Position numbers and translations under genes: made by a program. A DNA stretch of 7,640 nt from Desulfurococcales archaeon ex4484_204 (GTDB lineage Archaea > Thermoproteota > Thermoprotei_A > Sulfolobales > NBVN01), in assembly GCA_002255065.1 (NCBI GenBank), contig NJEF01000039.1, positions 1 through 7,640 of the forward strand, read 5' to 3'. The notes under the pieces were generated by a model, which saw only the letters and a list, made by a program, of their open reading frames with translations, was not told the origin of the DNA and made no database searches. Position 1 is the stretch's first letter; every line of letters begins with the position of its first letter. Positions 1 through 7,231 of the stretch are shown in pieces.

Positions 1-726
1 CTCGTAACCTAGAACGGTCTTCTTCATAATTACGTGGGCTACCACCGTAGCGGCTATAGCTATGAAGAGGCCTGCGTGGAGCCACGTTCTGGGCACGAGC
101 TTAGGTAGTATGGACTCTGTAGCTATCGGTAGCGTCATAGGTTCAGGGGCTGCCGGGTCCCTCCACGGACCCAGGATTAGGTACTCGGAGAGCAGTATGG
201 CTATGAAGTTCATCATTACGGTAACTATGATCTCGTTTATTCCTTGGAAAACCTTAAGGAACGCAGGTATTAGCGCCCAGGAGGCTCCCCCGATAATCCC
301 TGCAGCCATTACTAGGAACAGGGCTATGGGTTGAGGTAGGTGGAGGGAGGCTATCGAGATACCGACACCCGTTGCTGCGATAGCGCCTAGGTAGAACTGC
401 CCCTCACCACCGATGTTCCAGAACCCTACGGAGAAGGCTATCGAGATACCGAGACCTGTTAGCCATAGGGGGATCGTCTTAACTAAGGTCTCGGCAATCT
501 GTGGGATACCGCCCAGCGAGGCATGGAATAGCGTCCAGTATGCCTTAACGGGGTCCTTACCCATAACGATTACGGGTATAGCGCCTATACCTAGACCTAT
601 CCCTATGCTTATTAAGTAAACGACGCCGCTAAAGGCTAGCTCGCTGAGCGACCTTCCCCTAGCCGCTGATGCTGGTTTAAGGCTCCTTAGAAGCGATGTC
701 GCTAAGGATTTAATGAGGTTAATCAC
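1..726 (-). CDS. Nucleoside-type ABC transporter permease (3' end cut by window edge)
   Basis: This is an inner-membrane permease of the BPD_transp_2 family, the type that works with BMP/PnrA binding proteins to import nucleosides. The frame stays open from about 750 to base 1, and the C-terminal part lies outside the window. The hallmark is WNIGGEGQFYLGA, preceded by a hydrophobic stretch and followed by more helices, including GINEIIVTVMMNFIAILL, which is typical of this family. About six membrane segments are visible. I prefer a GTG start at 724-726 because GGAGGGG (733-739) lies about 8 bases upstream. ATG codons at 739-741 and 748-750 are in frame and would add up to eight residues. The gene is divergent from the enamidase-like amidohydrolase, and the BMP binding protein at 2189 is its probable partner. 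The ATPase and second permease are not in the window and may lie to the left. The family call is confident; the exact substrate is inferred. Confidence 0.9.
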   Translation of the reverse strand, partial: MINLIKSLATSLLRSLKPASAARGRSLSELAFSGVVYLISIGIGLGIGAIPVIVMGKDPVKAYWTLFHASLGGIPQIAETLVKTIPLWLTGLGISIAFSVGFWNIGGEGQFYLGAIAATGVGISIASLHLPQPIALFLVMAAGIIGGASWALIPAFLKVFQGINEIIVTVMMNFIAILLSEYLILGPWRDPAAPEPMTLPIATESILPKLVPRTWLHAGLFIAIAATVVAHVIMKKTVLGYE

Positions 727-754
727 AAGCACCCCCTCCATACTCTCCATAGGA

Positions 755-768
755 TCATTTAAATTATT
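755..768 (-). promoter_or_regulatory. Probable TATA box for the permease gene
   Basis: Read on the minus strand, this stretch gives AATAATTTAAATGA. It is an AT-rich TATA-like element centred about 26 bases upstream of the GGAGGGG ribosome binding site. Transcription would start close to that site, giving a very short leader. It shares the 73-base gap with the amidohydrolase promoter facing the other way. Confidence 0.45.
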
Positions 769-793
769 GTTTTCGATACTGTGTAAAAACCTG

Positions 794-801
794 TTTATAT
801 A
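794..801 (+). promoter_or_regulatory. TATA box of the enamidase-like amidohydrolase gene
   Basis: TTTATATA matches the crenarchaeal TATA consensus well, and an A-rich possible BRE (GTAAAAACC) lies just upstream. With the usual distance of about 26 bases from box centre to start, transcription begins near 822-825. That is at the GGAGGTG ribosome binding site, so the expected leader is only about 15 bases. This supports ATG 839 as the translation start over ATG 818. Confidence 0.6.
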
Positions 802-838
802 GAGTACTTAGCTTTAGATGTGGAGGTGTTCTCCTAGA

Positions 839-2134
839 ATGGATATCCCTAAGTGGTTTTCAGCTAAGAGGATAGCGATTACTAATATAGGGAAGGTTGT
901 AAGCGGGGACATCGATAAGGGGGTAGTGAAGGGCGCCGACACGATCCTCATTGAGGACGGTAAGATAGCCTACGTAGGGCATGAGGGCGGTGTAGACCTA
1001 AGGGGCGTAGACGTAGTTGTTGACGCTAACGGCATGGTAGCTATTCCAGGCCTCATAGACTGCCACGTGCACCTATCGCTGGAGAGCTACGCCCCTATGA
1101 ACTCTATTACGGGGTACCTCGAGGAGACCCTCCTACACGGTGTTACAACGATTATCTCGGAGGGTGAGCAGGGCCATGGACTCCCTAGGTTCTATCCCTG
1201 GGACCCTAAGGGTGTTAAGGTAACAGCTATTCTAGCTAAGAAGATCTTCGAGAACTACCGCCCAGGAGGGGTTCAGAAGGTCTTCGCTGGAGCTCTAGTC
1301 CTAGCTGAGGGGTTGAGGGAGGAGGACTTTAAGGAGTTAGCTGATGAAGGTGTGTGGCTAGTTGCTGAGATAGGGGGTGGTGGGTTAGCTGAGGTTAGTA
1401 AGGTGTTGCCCATGCTCGAGTGGGCTAGGAGGTACGGCTTCTTTGTTTCAATGCACTGGGGTCCCGGGATAATTCCTGGCTCGCGCCTGTTCTCGCTGGA
1501 CGAGGTTATCGCTATGAAGCCCGATAAGGTAGCCCACATCAATGGAGGCACTACCGCAGGGCCTTGGGAGGACACTAAGGAGATAATCGATAAGCTAGAT
1601 AGTAGTGTAGAGATAGTGCCTTACGGCAACCCTAAAGCCATGGTTAGGGTGATGGACTACGTTAAGGGGAAGGGGTTGCTGCACAGGGTTGTCCTAGGTA
1701 GCGATACACCGACTGGTCAGGGGTACATGCCTAACGCCCTACATAGAGCCATAGTAACCATATCGTCCCTTAACGAAATACCTGCCGAGAAGGTAATAGC
1801 TATGGCTACTGGTAACACAGCTAGGCTATACAATAAGTACGGCCGCAGGGTAAACTCCGGCTTCATAGAGGTGGGTAGGGACGCGGATATAGTACTCATA
1901 GATAAACCTCAGGGCTCCGTAGGGGAGGACGCGTTAGAAGCTATAGAGGTAGGGGATACGTTCGGGCTAGCCCTCATAGTGGCGAGCGGTAAGATAGTCG
2001 GGTTTAGAGGTAAGGACACCAGGCCAACGGAGAGGAACATTAAGATAAACGGAACCGAGATCAAGGTTACCGACATTAATGAGCTCCTCTTCGACCCCAT
2101 AAGGCTTTACTACAGGAGCTTGGATCTTAATTAA
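839..2134 (+). CDS. Enamidase-like metal-dependent amidohydrolase
   Basis: This is a cytosolic amidohydrolase-superfamily enzyme that hydrolyses a cyclic amide. From memory it resembles Eubacterium barkeri enamidase along its whole length, with shared blocks such as NIGK(I/V)VSGD at the N-terminus, GNPK, and CMATGN/AMATGN near the C-terminus. Enamidase opens 1,4,5,6-tetrahydro-6-oxonicotinate. Counting from ATG 839 (431 residues), expected metal ligands are His76 and His78 (GLIDCHVH), Glu177 (VAEIGGGG, where many relatives have a carboxylated Lys), His206 (SMHWG), His233 (VAHINGG) and Asp289 (LGSDTPTG). FIEVGRDADIVLID is the usual C-terminal sandwich-domain strand. ATG 839 is chosen because GGAGGTG (822-828) lies 10 bases before it; an in-frame ATG at 818 would add seven residues. 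It lies 54 bases ahead of the BMP protein gene on the same strand. The fold is near certain. The substrate is inferred and could be another lactam or imide. Confidence 0.85.
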   Translation: MDIPKWFSAKRIAITNIGKVVSGDIDKGVVKGADTILIEDGKIAYVGHEGGVDLRGVDVVVDANGMVAIPGLIDCHVHLSLESYAPMNSITGYLEETLLHGVTTIISEGEQGHGLPRFYPWDPKGVKVTAILAKKIFENYRPGGVQKVFAGALVLAEGLREEDFKELADEGVWLVAEIGGGGLAEVSKVLPMLEWARRYGFFVSMHWGPGIIPGSRLFSLDEVIAMKPDKVAHINGGTTAGPWEDTKEIIDKLDSSVEIVPYGNPKAMVRVMDYVKGKGLLHRVVLGSDTPTGQGYMPNALHRAIVTISSLNEIPAEKVIAMATGNTARLYNKYGRRVNSGFIEVGRDADIVLIDKPQGSVGEDALEAIEVGDTFGLALIVASGKIVGFRGKDTRPTERNIKINGTEIKVTDINELLFDPIRLYYRSLDLN

Positions 2135-2139
2135 GCTAC

Positions 2140-2150
2140 TTAAATTAAAT
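2140..2150 (+). promoter_or_regulatory. Probable TATA box for the BMP-family gene
   Basis: TTAAATTAAAT lies just after the stop codon of the amidohydrolase. Its centre predicts transcription starting near 2171, about 18 bases before ATG 2189. This suggests the binding protein can be transcribed by itself as well as by read-through. The T-run that follows (2150-2155) could also weaken transcription coming from upstream. Confidence 0.45.
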
Positions 2151-2188
2151 TTTTTAATGACGATATACAGTACCTACTTGATGGTATT

Positions 2189-3304
2189 ATGTATATGCGT
2201 AATGCTCTAAGCAAGACAGCAGTAGTTGTAATTATAGCGGTCGTTATTATTGCTGTAATAGCTGCGATCGGGGTTGCTCTAACCAGTAGGGCACCACCTG
2301 TTACAACCACTGTAACGATTACGCAGACCCAGGTACGTACGGAGGTTGTTACGGCTTCGCCGACCACGACACCTCCCCCTAAGCCAAAGATTAAGGTAGC
2401 GATGATACTTCCAGGAACGATTCAGGACACCGGGTGGAACACCATGGCATACCTAGGGCTTGCTGAGATAGGGAGGAAGTACGGTGTTGAGACATCGTAC
2501 TCAGAGCGCATAGGTGTTGCCGATGCTGATAGGGTTGCTAGGGAGTACATAGGGTCCGGCTTCAAGTTCGTGATATTCCACGGGGGCGAGTACCTGGACA
2601 TAGCTAAGAAGCTCGCTCCCGAGTACCCTGATGTAAGCTTCAGCGTTGTGACGTCCGACGTAGTTCCCGACGTACCCCCTAACCTATGGCAACTAGTAAC
2701 TAAGTACTATAAGGCCTACTACGTAATCGGCTACCTAGCAGGGCTGGTAACTAAGACGAAGGTCGTGGGCTTCGTAGGTGCTCAGGACTTCCCAGTTTAT
2801 AGGGGTGCGCTAAACGCCTTCTACCTCGGTGCTAAGGACGCTAACCCGGACGTTAAGGTTCTCTACGCATTTACGGGGTCGTGGGACGACCCTGTAGTGA
2901 ATAAGGAGGCTGCTGAAGCAATGATAGCTCAGGGAGCTGACTTCATAACCGTGTGTGTCGACCTAGGCTTCTACGGCGTTGATGAGGCAGCTAAGAAGGC
3001 CCCCAAGCACGTGTGGGTGGTTAGCATGGACATGGATAAGTACAGCGTAGACCCTGACCACGTTATTACGTCAGTAATTATAAACACCGGTACAGGCTAT
3101 GACTACATGGTATCCAAGATCTTAGAGGGTCAGAAGGGAGGGCACTACGTCCTCGATCTCGGGAAGGGAATAAGCATTGCGCCGATAAGGGTTGACATAC
3201 CCAGCGATATTAAGGATAAGGTAACCAGCTTAGTGAACGACATTATCGCGGGTAAGGTTAAGGTTAAGGAGATAACCGATAAGATCATCGTGCCTAAGGG
3301 GTAG
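2189..3304 (+). CDS. BMP/PnrA-family nucleoside-binding protein of an ABC transporter
   Basis: This extracellular solute-binding protein of 371 residues captures substrate for the nucleoside-type ABC importer. Residues about 9-33 form one hydrophobic helix (AVVVIIAVVIIAVIAAIGVA). No lipobox cysteine follows, so it should be a membrane-anchored protein. Residues about 34-66 are a Thr/Pro-rich stalk, common in archaeal binding proteins and probably glycosylated or cell-wall spanning. The BMP fold runs from about 68 to the end, with QDTGWN (79-84), GYLAGLVTKTKVVGFVGAQD (181-200) and SWDDPVVNKEAAEAMIAQGAD matching the family plan. No strong ribosome binding site is seen; GATGG (2180-2184) is the best candidate. 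ATG 2195 is a possible alternative start. It follows the enamidase-like gene and lies near the divergent permease. Purine nucleosides are the usual ligands of this family, but the ligand here is inferred. Confidence 0.9.
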   Translation: MYMRNALSKTAVVVIIAVVIIAVIAAIGVALTSRAPPVTTTVTITQTQVRTEVVTASPTTTPPPKPKIKVAMILPGTIQDTGWNTMAYLGLAEIGRKYGVETSYSERIGVADADRVAREYIGSGFKFVIFHGGEYLDIAKKLAPEYPDVSFSVVTSDVVPDVPPNLWQLVTKYYKAYYVIGYLAGLVTKTKVVGFVGAQDFPVYRGALNAFYLGAKDANPDVKVLYAFTGSWDDPVVNKEAAEAMIAQGADFITVCVDLGFYGVDEAAKKAPKHVWVVSMDMDKYSVDPDHVITSVIINTGTGYDYMVSKILEGQKGGHYVLDLGKGISIAPIRVDIPSDIKDKVTSLVNDIIAGKVKVKEITDKIIVPKG

Positions 3305-3321
3305 TTAAACCATAATAACCC

Positions 3322-3352
3322 CACCTTTTTCTATCCCTTTAAACTACTTTTT
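3322..3352 (+). terminator. T-run terminator region after the BMP gene
   Basis: Two runs of five T (3326-3330 and 3348-3352) follow the stop codon of the BMP gene by 22-48 bases. No strong hairpin precedes them, as is normal for archaeal oligo-T termination. The region is the gap between two converging genes. I see no equivalent T-run on the minus strand for the adenine deaminase. Confidence 0.4.
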
Positions 3353-3359
3353 AGGTTAG

Positions 3360-5141
3360 CTAATCCCTATACTCTACTACTATGTCTACAACCTTCCTCT
3401 CCATAACATCTATTAATCCCTTATCCGATATTCCGTAAGCGGGTATTGCTGTAGCTGTTATAAACGATAGGTGTATTATTGGGTCCCTCAGCTTGCATCC
3501 AAGGTCTCTAATGGAGCTGTAGATAGCTTTCATCTCCTCCTTAACCTTATGCGGGGGTTCATGTGAGAGCAGGCCAGCTATCGGTAACTTAATCTTGCTT
3601 AGAACCTCACCGTTCCTCACAACGGCGATTCCGCCGCTAAGATCTATTAAGGTGTTGGTAGCTAAGGCGGCGTCCTCGTCGTTCACTGCTATAACCGTTA
3701 TGTTGTGGTGGTCATGCGCTATTGTCGTGCCTAGAGCGCCCTCCTTAATGCCGAAGCCCTTAACGAACCCTATGCCTACGTTACCTGTCGCTTTATGCCT
3801 CTCAATAACAGCTACCTTCAAAACGTCCTTAGCTACGTCGGGCACTACCTCACCGTTAACTACTTTAAGCTCATCCACCAACGCGTCCTTTAGTAGGGTG
3901 CCGTCCCTAACACCGATTACCCTAACCCTCGCTATACCGTCCCTCACCGGTATCCTGACCTTGAAGTCCTCGGGGAGCACCCTACGCTTAACCCTAATGG
4001 TTTTCAGGAATTCCTCAGGGTACTCGGGCTCTGGAATGCTCGTTGTAAGCCTCCCCCCGCTGAATACTACTTCACCGCTAGCCACTACTGTATCTATGGT
4101 TAAGTCCCTCAGGTTGTTAACGATTACTAAGTCAGCTATTCTCCCAGGAGCTATGGAGCCAACGACGTCATCTATGCGGAAGTGCTTAGCAGTATTTATA
4201 GTAACCATCTGGATCGCCTTAACGGGGTCAACGCCCTCCTCAACAGCCCTCCTAACCTTGTAGTCCATGTGGCCCAGCGTTACTAAGTCGATACAGGATA
4301 CGTCGTCTGAGACGAGCATTACCTTACTTACATCGACGTGGCGCTGCGTAACAACCTTAATAACCTCGCTCAGGTTCGTAGCGACAGAGCCCTCCCTAAC
4401 CATGAGCTCTATGCCTAGCCTAAGCTTCTCTAACCCCTCCTCACAGCTCACGGACTCGTGGTCTGAAGCTATGCCAGCAGTAGCGAACGCCTGCAGCACG
4501 CCGCCCGTAAGGGCGGGGCCGTGGCCCTCAACAAGCTTACGCATCCTAAACGTTAACTCTATACTCTTAAGCAGCTCTTCATGAAGCCCTAGCAGCTGAG
4601 CTGCTACGACCTCAGATAGCGCTACGCTCTCATCCCATCCCAGCGCCTCCTCGATCTCCTTAACCCCGAACTCGCTGCCTACGGTCTCAAGCCCGGGCAT
4701 GAACGGTATGTGTGAGGGGACCATTAGGAATACCTTTAAAGGCGTTTTCCTAGCTATGTCAAGCATGAACCTAATACCCCTTAACCCGAGAACTATGCCT
4801 ATCTCGTGGAGGTCCGTTACGACGCTGGTAGTGCCATGAGGGAGGACGGCCTCTGCAAACCTAGGTATCGATAATAGGCTGCTCTCTATGTGAATGTGGC
4901 CATCTATGAACCCGGGAACTACGAACTTACCCGATGCATTAATTACCTTAACCCCGCTGGGGCCGCCCTTAAACTTACCTACCTTAGCGATGTAACTACC
5001 CTTTATTAATACGTCGGACCTATATACTTCGCCGGTGTATACGTTAACTATGTTGCCCCCCTCGATAACTAAGTCGGGGGGCTCCTTACCAAGTGCTGCG
5101 TTCAACACATTAATTATGGAGCCGAGATCTCTTAAGACCAT
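3360..5141 (-). CDS. ade: Adenine deaminase
   Basis: This enzyme deaminates adenine to hypoxanthine and ammonia in purine salvage or catabolism, in the cytosol. The length of 593 residues matches bacterial Ade (about 590). The amidohydrolase domain has PGFIDGHIHIESS (His82, His84), VVTDLHEIG (Glu113, expected bridging metal ligand), EGHGPALTGG (His207), GIASDHESVSCEEGLEKLR (His228) and LVSDD (Asp279/280). GSIAPGRIADLVIV (about 328-341) closes the sandwich domain. The Ade-specific C-terminal domain is clear, with GFGIKEGALGTTIAHDHHNI (463-482) and IAVVRNGEV, LPIAGLLS. All blocks are intact and in order, in one frame. ATG 5141 is the only good start, though only a weak GTAGGG precedes it. The gene converges on the BMP gene and lies 133 bases downstream of the damaged AcoX-like gene on the same strand. 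Its presence beside a nucleoside-type importer supports a role in using imported purines. Confidence 0.95.
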   Translation of the reverse strand: MVLRDLGSIINVLNAALGKEPPDLVIEGGNIVNVYTGEVYRSDVLIKGSYIAKVGKFKGGPSGVKVINASGKFVVPGFIDGHIHIESSLLSIPRFAEAVLPHGTTSVVTDLHEIGIVLGLRGIRFMLDIARKTPLKVFLMVPSHIPFMPGLETVGSEFGVKEIEEALGWDESVALSEVVAAQLLGLHEELLKSIELTFRMRKLVEGHGPALTGGVLQAFATAGIASDHESVSCEEGLEKLRLGIELMVREGSVATNLSEVIKVVTQRHVDVSKVMLVSDDVSCIDLVTLGHMDYKVRRAVEEGVDPVKAIQMVTINTAKHFRIDDVVGSIAPGRIADLVIVNNLRDLTIDTVVASGEVVFSGGRLTTSIPEPEYPEEFLKTIRVKRRVLPEDFKVRIPVRDGIARVRVIGVRDGTLLKDALVDELKVVNGEVVPDVAKDVLKVAVIERHKATGNVGIGFVKGFGIKEGALGTTIAHDHHNITVIAVNDEDAALATNTLIDLSGGIAVVRNGEVLSKIKLPIAGLLSHEPPHKVKEEMKAIYSSIRDLGCKLRDPIIHLSFITATAIPAYGISDKGLIDVMERKVVDIVVEYRD

Positions 5142-5175
5142 GGTATAGCCCTACGAGAACATAATAGCAAGCACC

Positions 5176-5188
5176 TATTAACTTTAAC
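5176..5188 (-). promoter_or_regulatory. Possible TATA element of the adenine deaminase gene
   Basis: Read on the minus strand the sequence is GTTAAAGTTAATA. Its centre is about 40 bases upstream of ATG 5141, which would give a leader of roughly 15 bases. The motif is less canonical than the other promoters in the window, so this is tentative. If real, the gene is transcribed separately from the dehydrogenase genes upstream. Confidence 0.35.
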
Positions 5189-5274
5189 CTAATTAGGTCT
5201 GACTCGTAAGATATTGAGAACCCCTCTACAGATACATCTTCCTACCCATAAACTTAGAGCGGGGTACACGATGC

Positions 5275-5460
5275 CTACGTATTTCTGAAGAGAGCCCTAG
5301 CCCTGTCAAGGGCCTTCCTATAGTTAATTACCCTGGGGGCATTCCTGGTTACGACGGCCACCACGTCATCCCTTTTAAACACCTCAAGGGTTCTCTCACC
5401 GTCTAGGGCTATTATGGAGGGCTTGGTCTCGATCTCGACGGGCTCACCTAGGTGCAGCAA
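5275..5460 (-). pseudogene. C-terminal fragment of the frameshifted AcoX-like gene
   Basis: This 61-residue frame begins at a TTG with no convincing ribosome binding site and is best read as the detached C-terminus of the gene starting at 6269. The block EPVEIETKPSIIALDGERTL is the characteristic end of AcoX/ATP-NAD-kinase-like proteins (PVE...IALDGER), and APRVINYRKALDRARALF is the usual last helix. The frame continues open upstream of 5460 as FKVDEHG, so nothing marks TTG 5460 as a real start. Removing one T from the TTT at 5479-5481 would join it to the frame carrying VVYAPIALGLLEMV just upstream. I think it is unlikely to be an independent gene. Confidence 0.75.
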
Positions 5461-5471
5461 ACCGTGCTCAT

Positions 5472-6269
5472 CTACTTTAAACCATCTCCAGGAGGCCCAG
5501 TGCTATGGGTGCATAGACCACCTCCCCAGGACCCACCCCGGGATAGCTTTACGTACATACCCTCGTCACCCCCTGGGTTACTATCCTGTACATCCCGGGT
5601 ATGGAGCTCAGGCCCTAGGTTGTAGGGGGTGCAAAGACCTGACGCTACCTCGTGGACGTACTCAAGCCTCCACACAGCCCTCGACGCTACGAACTGATGG
5701 GTCGTCGCAACTGCATCAACGAGGGCTATGTCTGCTAACTCCCCGTTCCTCCAGAACTCCACCCTCTTAGACCTGAAGGTCACGTCCTCAAGCGGGACCT
5801 CACCAAGCGCTACAACCCCTGCAGCCATCGCGGCTATGGTTGCCTCAATGAAGTATGGGAATACGTTGTTAGTCCCGGTCGATATAGGCATTAAGGGGGC
5901 TTCAATGCCTGCCTTAGCTATCACCCTGTTGGTGCCGTCGCCCCCAATGCTTATCAACGCGTTAACCCTCCCCCTCATATAGGTCGCCGCGTTGTAGGTG
6001 TCTAGCCAATCCTCCCTAACCGCCATATCGATCAACTCTATATCTATGAGGGGCCTCCTAGGCATCATGGATAGGGCCCTATCAACGATCCCGGCCTCCT
6101 CAGGCATGACGATCAGCTTAGCTACACCCATCCTCTCAAGGGCTAAGATCACCCTCTTAACTATGCTAGCCTTCTCGACCTTATCTACTACGCTAGCATG
6201 AGCTACAAGCCTCCTTATATCCCTGCCCGACATAGGGTTCACTATAAGCCCTACCACAGGCCTAGGCAT
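5472..6269 (-). CDS. acoX: AcoX / ATP-NAD-kinase-like protein, frameshifted after residue 210
   Basis: This belongs to the NAD-kinase-like fold family called AcoX, often encoded beside acetoin dehydrogenase genes; its exact reaction is not settled. Diagnostic sequence is in the first 210 residues: VGLIVNPMSGRDIRRLVAHA (6-25), the nucleotide-binding SIGGDGTNR (107-115), PLMPISTGTNNVFP (125-138) and FVASRAVW. From about base 5640 the listed frame loses family resemblance and ends at TAG 5472. The expected sequence continues in other frames: GLSSIPGMYRIV (5614-5579), DEGMYVKLS (back in the first frame), VVYAPIALGLLEMV, then the C-terminal block at 5275-5460. Five to six small edits would restore about 330 residues, the usual family length. 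The start is firm: GGGGAGGG lies just before ATG 6269, and TGA is the codon directly upstream. The gene follows E2 by 122 bases. Confidence 0.8.
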   Translation of the reverse strand: MPRPVVGLIVNPMSGRDIRRLVAHASVVDKVEKASIVKRVILALERMGVAKLIVMPEEAGIVDRALSMMPRRPLIDIELIDMAVREDWLDTYNAATYMRGRVNALISIGGDGTNRVIAKAGIEAPLMPISTGTNNVFPYFIEATIAAMAAGVVALGEVPLEDVTFRSKRVEFWRNGELADIALVDAVATTHQFVASRAVWRLEYVHEVASGLCTPYNLGPELHTRDVQDSNPGGDEGMYVKLSRGGSWGGGLCTHSTGPPGDGLK

Positions 6270-6391
6270 TCAAGCCCTCCCCTAAACAAGCCGTTAGCAC
6301 AGGGCAGCTGCTTCTCTACAGACCCTGTTAAAGGCCTTCAACCCCTGCATCCCAGTATTAAGCGCTCATTCATCCCTAGCCAGCGCCCTCC

Positions 6392-7231
6392 TTACAGCCA
6401 GCTAACCTCTTCAGGGTGCTCTATGTAGTGCTTAACTCTCTGTAGGAACCTAGCTGCAGGCGCTCCATCGATAGCCCTGTGATCGATGGCCAGGGATAGG
6501 TTCATGAACGTACCGACCTTCACCTCACCTGTCTCGCCATCGACGTAGGGCTTCCTAGTCATCCTGCCCACCCCTAGGATAGCTACCTGGGGTGGGTTGA
6601 TTATGGGTGTGAAGCTATCAACCCCGTACATCCCCAGGTTCGTTATGGTGAAGGTCCCCCCGATGACGTCCTTCTCCTTGAGAAGCCCCTTCTTAGCCCT
6701 GCTAACGAGGTCCCCGTACTCCTTGAGGAGCTCCCTCAACCCCCTCTCATCAACCCTCCTGAGAACGGGGACTAGGAGGCCTAGGGGTGTGTCCACCGCG
6801 ATGTTTATGTTTATGGTGTCGTAGATAACGACCTCATCCCCCTCTAGGGTCGCGTTCACCTCTATGTAGTCGCGGATAGCCCTCGCAACGCACTTAGCTA
6901 TCAGCACCGTGTAGCTGGGCTTAACACCTACCTCCCTCGCTAGCTCCTCCCTCAGCCCCGCCAGCCTATCCATGGATACCTCCATGTTTATCGCTACGTG
7001 GACGGCCTCCCTATAGCTCTTGCTAAGCCTTGACGCAATAACCCTCCTAATACCTCTGAGAGGCCTCCTCTCCCTAACCCTAGGTAGGTAGCGCTCCTTA
7101 ATGAGCTCCTCAACATCCTTAACCGTGACTTCCCCTCCAGGCCCGCTACCCCTAACACCCCTTAAGTCAATGTCGTATTGCCCAGCTAGGACCCTGGCAT
7201 CTCTCGAGGCCCTTACCTCCCCACCCGCCAT
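6392..7231 (-). CDS. 2-oxoacid dehydrogenase E2: subunit-binding and acyltransferase domains
   Basis: This is the dihydrolipoyl acyltransferase core of a pyruvate/acetoin/branched-chain-type dehydrogenase complex. It moves the acyl group from lipoyl-lysine to CoA and forms the structural core. Residues 8-42 are the peripheral subunit-binding domain (ASRDARVLAGQYDIDL, GSGPGGEVTVKDVE), which binds E1 or E3. Residues about 57-279 are the catalytic domain, ending in DHRAIDG (250-256) with catalytic His251; TFTITNLGMYGVDSFTPIIN is also typical. A normal E2 carries one or more lipoyl domains N-terminal to these, but here the lipoyl domain is in the adjoining frame at 7231-7503. ATG 7231 overlaps that frame's TAA (TAATG), and GAGAGGT lies about 7 bases before the ATG, so coupled translation is possible. 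The acyl substrate cannot be told from E2 alone; the AcoX-like neighbour hints at acetoin. Confidence 0.93.
   Translation of the reverse strand: MAGGEVRASRDARVLAGQYDIDLRGVRGSGPGGEVTVKDVEELIKERYLPRVRERRPLRGIRRVIASRLSKSYREAVHVAINMEVSMDRLAGLREELAREVGVKPSYTVLIAKCVARAIRDYIEVNATLEGDEVVIYDTININIAVDTPLGLLVPVLRRVDERGLRELLKEYGDLVSRAKKGLLKEKDVIGGTFTITNLGMYGVDSFTPIINPPQVAILGVGRMTRKPYVDGETGEVKVGTFMNLSLAIDHRAIDGAPAARFLQRVKHYIEHPEEVSWL

Noticed and set aside
818..838. Upstream ATG at 818 as the true start of the enamidase-like protein, adding MWRCSPR.
   Set aside because: The GGAGGTG ribosome binding site would lie inside the coding sequence, the predicted transcript start is downstream of this ATG, and the added residues do not look like the family N-terminus.
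3595..4263. Long plus-strand open frame (222 codons) opposite the adenine deaminase gene.
   Set aside because: It lies wholly within a strongly supported gene on the other strand, is rich in Ser/Thr/Leu as antisense frames are, and has no recognisable domain.
5414..5770. Plus-strand frame opposite the damaged end of the AcoX-like gene.
   Set aside because: Its composition (Cys, His, Pro, Ser rich) is typical of an antisense frame, while the minus strand carries recognisable AcoX family blocks in this same stretch.
6299..6328. Inverted repeat ACAGGG / CCCTGT with a 17-18 base loop between the E2 and AcoX-like genes, plus the small palindrome GCAGCTGC.
   Set aside because: Six pairs with a long loop and no T-run are not convincing as a terminator and are expected by chance in 122 bases.
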